Shown: positions 60,194-64,000 of the stretch, in pieces
Layout: every line of letters begins with the position of its first letter
Position numbering within the stretch: the stretch's first letter is position 1
Origin: Actinospineispora acaciae DSM 45401
Lineage (GTDB): Bacteria > Actinomycetota > Actinomycetes > Mycobacteriales > Pseudonocardiaceae
Assembly (NCBI RefSeq): GCF_000620785.1
Contig: NZ_JIAI01000022.1
Coordinates: 1-64,000 of the forward strand
Direction of reading: 5' to 3'
Length of the DNA stretch: 64,000 nt
Translations under genes and position numbers: made by a program
The notes under the pieces: model-generated
Databases searched by the model: none
What the model was told of the DNA's origin: nothing
Seen by the model: the letters and a program-made list of their open reading frames with translations, nothing else

Positions 60194-61528
60194 GTGAGCG
60201 ACATCCCGCGCAGCGGCGTGCACCGCACCGCGAAGCTGGCCAGCCTTCCGTTGGGCGTCGCCGGTCGGGCGGCCGCCGGCTGGGGGCGACGGCTGGTCGG
60301 CGGCGACGGCGAGCTGATCTCCGCACAGCTCTCCGCCCGCAGCGCCGAGCAACTGTTCGCCGTGCTCGGCGAGCTCAAGGGCGGCGCCATGAAGTTCGGC
60401 CAGGCGCTGAGCATCTACGAGGCCGCGGTGCCCGACGAGCTGGCCGAGCCGTACCGGGACGCGCTGACCAGGCTGCAGAGCGCGGCGCCCCCGATGCCGG
60501 CGCGAGACGTCCACCGGGTGCTCGCCGAGCAGCTCGGGCGGCGCTGGTACGAGCGGTTCGCCGAGTTCGACGACCGGCCGACCGCGGCAGCCAGCATCGG
60601 CCAGGTGCACCGCGCGGTCTGGCACGACGGCCGTGACGTGGCGGTCAAGGTGCAGTACCCGGGCGCGGACGAGGCGCTGCTGGCCGACCTGCGCCAGCTC
60701 GGCCGGTTCAGCCGGCTGCTGCAGCCGCTGATGCCGGGCCTGGAGGTCAAGCCGCTGATCGCCGAGCTGCGCGACCGGATGGCCGAGGAGCTCGACTACC
60801 GGGACGAGGCTGACAACCAGCGCGCGTTCGCCGCCGCGTTCAACGACGACCCGGACATCAAGGTGCCCCGGGTGGTGGCCTCCGCACCGAAGGCGATGAT
60901 CAGCGAGTGGGTGACCGGCACCCCGCTGTCCGCGATCATCCGGGACGGCGACCAGGCCACCAGGGACGAGGCCGGGCGGCGGCTCGCGGAGTTCCACTAC
61001 GCCTCACCGCCGCGCGCCAAGCTGCTGCACGCCGACCCGCACCCCGGAAACTTCCAGCTCATGCCCGACGGACGGCTGGCGGTGATCGACTTCGGCGCGG
61101 TGGCCAGGCTGCCGGAGGGTTCGCCGCTGGTGCTGCAGTTGATGACCCGGCTGGCGCTGCGCGGCGAGTCCGAACAGCTGATGGACCTGTTGCGGGCGGA
61201 GGGGTTCGTCCGCGAGGGCATGCGGCCGGAGCCCGAGGACGTGGTGGCCTACCTCGCGCCGTTCGCCGAGCCGCTGCTCACCGAGCGGTTCCGGTTCAGC
61301 CGACGGTGGCTGCAGCGCCAGGCCGAGCGGGTCGGTGACATGCGCAGCCCGGACTTCCGCACCGGCCGCGCGCTGAACCTGCCGCCCCAGCACCTGCTCA
61401 TCCACCGGGTCACGTTCGGCACCCTGGGCGTGATGTGCCAGCTCGGCGCCGAGATCCCGATCCGGGGCATCGTGGCCCGCTGGCAGCCGACGATCACCGA
61501 GGGCCTCGACCCCGAACCGGAGGGCTGA
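60194..61528 (+). CDS. ABC1/UbiB-family atypical kinase (Rv3197-like)
   Basis: This 444-residue protein starts at GTG 60194; upstream in-frame GTG 60158 would overlap the previous gene. The family-specific KxGQ motif is GGAMKFGQALS. The Ala-rich nucleotide loop is TAAASIGQVHRA, the Lys strand VAVKVQYPG, the catalytic loop HADPHPGNF and the metal motif VIDFGAV. All are intact, so ATP binding is likely. In mycobacteria the equivalent gene lies by whiB7 and has been linked to macrolide tolerance. Here two genes separate it from whiB7. Confidence 0.93.
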   Translation: MSDIPRSGVHRTAKLASLPLGVAGRAAAGWGRRLVGGDGELISAQLSARSAEQLFAVLGELKGGAMKFGQALSIYEAAVPDELAEPYRDALTRLQSAAPPMPARDVHRVLAEQLGRRWYERFAEFDDRPTAAASIGQVHRAVWHDGRDVAVKVQYPGADEALLADLRQLGRFSRLLQPLMPGLEVKPLIAELRDRMAEELDYRDEADNQRAFAAAFNDDPDIKVPRVVASAPKAMISEWVTGTPLSAIIRDGDQATRDEAGRRLAEFHYASPPRAKLLHADPHPGNFQLMPDGRLAVIDFGAVARLPEGSPLVLQLMTRLALRGESEQLMDLLRAEGFVREGMRPEPEDVVAYLAPFAEPLLTERFRFSRRWLQRQAERVGDMRSPDFRTGRALNLPPQHLLIHRVTFGTLGVMCQLGAEIPIRGIVARWQPTITEGLDPEPEG

Positions 61529-61648
61529 CCGCCCGCCCGGGGCCGAGGGGTGCACGGCGGTCTGACCGTCCGCGCTCCCAACCGAATGCCGGTCCGGACG
61601 GTCACCATCGTCGAGCGGTGTTCCGGCGATCGGCTCCGGGGGGCGGGC

Positions 61649-63226
61649 ATGAGCACGGACGTGACGGGGACCGAGCCACCCGAGCCGCCAACGATGTCGG
61701 ACGTCGCGCCGGGGCACGGGCCGAGGGCGAGACGCCGTCGGGTACGGGGGCTGGGGCGGGCGGCGGCCGGGCTGGTGGCGTTCACGGCGCTGGCCCATTC
61801 GCTGGCCACGCACCTTCGCGGCTGGATCTTGTTCGACTACGCGCGGTCGGGATACAGCGGCGCGATCCTGCCGGCGGTGCACGCGGGCGACGCCGGGGTC
61901 GGCGCGGCGACGGCGGTCGGTGCGGTGGCCGGCGTGGTCTTCGTGGCCTGGTTGTTCCGGGCTCGGCGGAATGTCGGGTCCGAGGCGCCGCCGCCCGTGT
62001 CGAGCACCGGCGTGCCGCGCGAGCCGGTGCTCGGCCCCGGTTGGGCCATCGGCGCCTGGTTCGTACCGATCCTCAACCTCGTGCTCCCCCCGATCGTGCT
62101 CGGCGACGTCTGGCGCGGCAGCCGGCCCACCGCGCGCCCCGGCTACCGGCTGATCATCGTGTGGTGGCTGACGCTGTGCGGCGCGCTGCTGCTGAACGCC
62201 GTGGCCGACATGACCCGCGCCGCGCCGGCCAACCAGCTCGGCCCCCAGGTCGCCGTCCCCGCGTTCGAGGAGGCCGCGATCCTCAACAGCGCGGCCGCGC
62301 TGTGCACCCTGGTCTCGGGCGCGCTGCTCGTGAAGATCATCAGCCGGGTGTCGCGCTGGCAGGCCCGGTGGTTCGGCGGGCCGGGCCGACAGCGCCGGAG
62401 AGGGTGGCCTCGGCGCGCCGTGACCGTGCTCGGCGTGATGTGGCTGCTGATGGTGGTCGGTCTGACGATGGGGCAGCGGCTGCTGATCTACCCGACGTTG
62501 GCGCCCCCGGTGCCGTCGGTCGAGGTGGCCGGGCCGACCGCCCGCGCGGTCACCGTCCACACCGAGGACGGGCTGGCACTGACCGCGTGGCTGATCACCC
62601 CGAGCGGGCCCGACCGGCACGCGCACGTCCTGTTCGCCCAGGGCAACGCCGGGAACCGGGGCGTCCGGGCGGGGCTGGCGCGCCGGATCGCGGACGCCGG
62701 GTTCACCGTCCTGCTGCTGGAGTACCGGGGCTACGGCGGGAACCCGGGGGTGCCGACCGAAGCGGGGCTGGCCACCGACGCCAGGGCCGGCCGCCAGTTC
62801 CTGATCGAGCACGCCGGCGCCCGGCCGGACCGACTGCTCTACTTCGGCGAGAGCCTGGGCTCCGCGGTGGTCACCGGGCTCGCGGCATCGCATCCGCCGG
62901 GCGGGCTGGTGCTGCGCTCGCCCTTCACCGACCTGGCCTCGGTCGGCGAGCGACAGATTCCGATCGTGCCGGTGCGGCTGCTGCTGGCTGACCATTTCCC
63001 GGTGATCGAGCAGATCCGGCGGGTCCCGTCGCCGACGGTCGTGATCTACGGCGGCGCGGACCGGCTGATCCCGCCGGCGCAGAGCGAGGCGGTCGCGGCC
63101 GCCTCCCCACACCTGGTGCGCACCGTCCCGGTGGCCGGCGCGGACCACAACGACCCGGCGCTCGCGGACTCCGAGGAGATCATCAGCGCGCTGCGCCAGC
63201 TGGCCGACGACCGGCGCGGCCGCTGA
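61649..63226 (+). CDS. DUF4328 membrane domain fused to alpha/beta hydrolase
   Basis: This 525-residue fusion starts at ATG 61649 after a GGGGGGCGGG stretch. Residues about 30-250 have four to five TM helices with the DUF4328 signature WAIGAWFVPILNLVLPPIVL and DVWRGS. A further TM (about 257-275, VLGVMWLLMVVGLTMGQRLL) leads into a BEM46-like hydrolase. That domain has FAQGNAGNRG (oxyanion), YFGESLGSAVV (Ser nucleophile), YGGADRLIPP (Asp) and AGADHNDPAL (His). The two parts are in one uninterrupted frame. It lies between the ABC1 kinase and whiB7, where mycobacteria have nothing similar. A membrane lipid or ester hydrolase is plausible. Confidence 0.87.
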   Translation: MSTDVTGTEPPEPPTMSDVAPGHGPRARRRRVRGLGRAAAGLVAFTALAHSLATHLRGWILFDYARSGYSGAILPAVHAGDAGVGAATAVGAVAGVVFVAWLFRARRNVGSEAPPPVSSTGVPREPVLGPGWAIGAWFVPILNLVLPPIVLGDVWRGSRPTARPGYRLIIVWWLTLCGALLLNAVADMTRAAPANQLGPQVAVPAFEEAAILNSAAALCTLVSGALLVKIISRVSRWQARWFGGPGRQRRRGWPRRAVTVLGVMWLLMVVGLTMGQRLLIYPTLAPPVPSVEVAGPTARAVTVHTEDGLALTAWLITPSGPDRHAHVLFAQGNAGNRGVRAGLARRIADAGFTVLLLEYRGYGGNPGVPTEAGLATDARAGRQFLIEHAGARPDRLLYFGESLGSAVVTGLAASHPPGGLVLRSPFTDLASVGERQIPIVPVRLLLADHFPVIEQIRRVPSPTVVIYGGADRLIPPAQSEAVAAASPHLVRTVPVAGADHNDPALADSEEIISALRQLADDRRGR

Positions 63227-63253
63227 GCCGTCCCGCCCGGGATCGTGACCAAG

Positions 63254-63297
63254 CCGTGAGTGGCTAGGGGCGTCATAGCGCCCCTAGCCACTCACGG
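63254..63297. repeat. CTATGA-loop palindrome, copy 3 (compensated variant, reverse orientation)
   Basis: Arms of 19 nt (63254-63272 and 63279-63297) pair perfectly around TCATAG, the reverse complement of the CTATGA loop of copies 1 and 2. The outer CCGTGAGTGG/CCACTCACGG is the same, but the inner part is CTAGGGGCG instead of TTAGCGTTG. Changes on both arms match, so pairing has been maintained. It lies between the convergent hydrolase and small basic genes and probably terminates both. Confidence 0.88.
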
Positions 63298-63322
63298 GTT
63301 CGGTCACCGACGAAGGCCGAGG

Positions 63323-63586
63323 TCATGCCGTCAGGCGGGCCCGCTCGGCACGCGCGCTGGCGTACCGGGCGAGCCACGCCCACCGGCGGCCGGCGATCAG
63401 GCGCCGGGCTATCCGGTAGCGGCGTGCTTCCTCCTCGGCCTCGCGTATTCGGGCTTTGGCGAGTGCTTCGTAGAACAACATCTCACGGACCCCCCGGTTG
63501 GTGGCGCCCTCGGACGGGCGCGGAATCGGACCTCTGTCTCGGACTTCGGCGCGCATCGACACCGGCGTCCTGGTCGGCGTTCTCAT
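63323..63586 (-). CDS. Small basic helical protein downstream of whiB7
   Basis: This 87-residue protein starts at ATG 63586, chosen because an excellent AAAGGAGG ribosome site ends 7 nt before it. The first 35 residues are Arg/Pro-rich, and the rest is a single amphipathic helix run (LFYEALAKARIREAEEEARR, then YRIARRLIAGRRWAWLARYA). The net charge is strongly positive. I do not recognise the family. It is the gene after whiB7 on the same strand, separated by a tandem duplication, so it may belong to the WhiB7 transcript. Confidence 0.65.
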   Translation of the reverse strand: MRTPTRTPVSMRAEVRDRGPIPRPSEGATNRGVREMLFYEALAKARIREAEEEARRYRIARRLIAGRRWAWLARYASARAERARLTA

Positions 63587-63600
63587 CGCCTGCCTCCTTT

Positions 63601-63757
63601 CTGTTCTTGCCTCATTCAGCCGGCGGGGCTGGCAGAGGCGCTCTTCGGTTGGTTGCTCCCGATCGGTGCGGGTCGCGCTCTGTTCTCGCCTCACTCGCCG
63701 GCGGGGCTGGCAGAGGCGCTCTTCGGTTGGTTGCTCCCGATCGGTGCGGGTCGCGCC
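63601..63757. repeat. Tandem direct duplication (~78 bp x2) between whiB7 and the small basic gene
   Basis: Copy one (63601-63678) and copy two (63680-63757) are nearly identical; the conserved part runs from GCCGGCGGGGCTGGCAGAGG to GATCGGTGCGGGTCGCGC. The differences are a one-base indel and two substitutions near the start. Each contains an AGAG-GCG-CTCT mini-hairpin. The array fills the whole 185-bp space after the whiB7 stop, ending at the ribosome site of the small gene. Confidence 0.9.
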
Positions 63758-63771
63758 GTGTGTCGCTCGTT

Positions 63772-64000
63772 CTAGAGCGGCGCGCCGGCCTTGGCCAGCT
63801 CACGGTCGCGGGCGAGGGCGGCCTTGCTCGGGCGGCCGCGGGGCCGCTTGCGAGCGATGACGCTGCCGCGCTGGAAGATCTCGCCACCCCACACGCCCCA
63901 GGGCTCACCCCTGCGCAGCGCGCCGGCCAGGCACTCGGCCTTGATCGGGCAACCCGCGCAGAGCGCCTTGGCCCGCTCCAGGTCGGCGGGGGCGTCGGCG
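63772..64000 (-). CDS. whiB7: WhiB7 transcriptional regulator (partial, 5' end outside window)
   Basis: The visible C-terminal 75 or so residues contain CAGCPIKAECLAGALRRGEP with cysteines of the iron-sulfur site and the GVWGGEIF turn. The AT-hook RKRPRGRPSKAALAR, which distinguishes WhiB7 from other WhiB proteins, is also present. The stop is TAG at 63772-63774. WhiB7 binds the principal sigma factor and activates intrinsic antibiotic-resistance genes. The start, the first cysteine(s) and the regulatory leader lie beyond the right edge. Confidence 0.93.
   Translation of the reverse strand, partial: ADAPADLERAKALCAGCPIKAECLAGALRRGEPWGVWGGEIFQRGSVIARKRPRGRPSKAALARDRELAKAGAPL

Noticed and set aside
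1..64000. Prophage, integrase, complete insertion sequence, CRISPR or rRNA
   Set aside because: No integrase or transposase gene, no phage structural genes, no repeat-spacer array and no rRNA sequence was seen.

Overview
The window is very GC-rich DNA from an actinobacterium. Genes are densely packed, many starts are GTG or TTG, and genes within operons often overlap by 4 nt (GTGA, ATGA or TTGA). WhiB7, an ECF41 sigma factor, a type-VII-secretion-like small protein and the FtsE/FtsX-SmpB-PrfB neighbourhood fit this. A filamentous member of the Pseudonocardiales is the most likely source, but that is an inference from gene content, not from a marker gene.

Layout. (1) 1-9547: the conserved prfB-ftsE-ftsX-smpB block on the minus strand. 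It is interrupted by an amidohydrolase and sigma factor, a secreted double-psi-barrel-like protein, a decayed Trypco2/TPR gene, a WxG/YxxxD small protein, an AbiEi-like gene flanked by related palindromes, a MerR regulator and a PadR regulator. (2) 9689-28000: one Dpp/Opp-type importer (two permeases and a double ATPase) followed by eight tandem paralogous family-5 solute-binding lipoproteins, in runs of three and five separated by an opposite-strand HD (RelA/SpoT-like) hydrolase. (3) 28174-30944: a MacB/FtsX-like exporter whose second ATPase has lost almost every catalytic motif. (4) 31037-38027: an MFS pump and a GT39-like membrane glycosyltransferase sharing a divergent promoter with tandem palindromes, then a pentapeptide-repeat membrane protein, a SHOCT protein and a paired acyl-CoA dehydrogenase. 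(5) 38137-48844: a coupled operon encoding a LigD-type DNA ligase fused to a LytS-type histidine kinase (both halves degenerate), a NIPSNAP protein and a tyrosine phosphatase. It is followed by an SRPBCC protein, an ECF41 sigma factor with a recognisable autoregulatory promoter, an alpha/beta hydrolase, an exported ammonia-lyase homologue lacking the MIO triad, and two NAD(P)-binding proteins. (6) 49033-64000: initiator tRNA, then a block matching the mycobacterial Rv3193c-whiB7 neighbourhood: UPF0182, PPA1309, PDZ/Lon-like protease, zinc metalloprotease, cyclodehydratase-like protein, ABC1 kinase and whiB7. Insertions here are a periplasmic-binding-protein fusion, a DUF1990 gene, a DUF4328-hydrolase fusion and a small basic gene.

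Themes. Several proteins keep a familiar fold but have lost its catalytic residues (ligase-kinase, ABC ATPase, ammonia lyase), which suggests sensing or scaffolding roles. One importer with eight receptors suggests diversified ligand capture. A family of near-perfect palindromes with a CTATGA loop occurs at four gene boundaries and supplies stop codons at two of them. Everything here was read by eye from sequence; no alignments or database searches were run.
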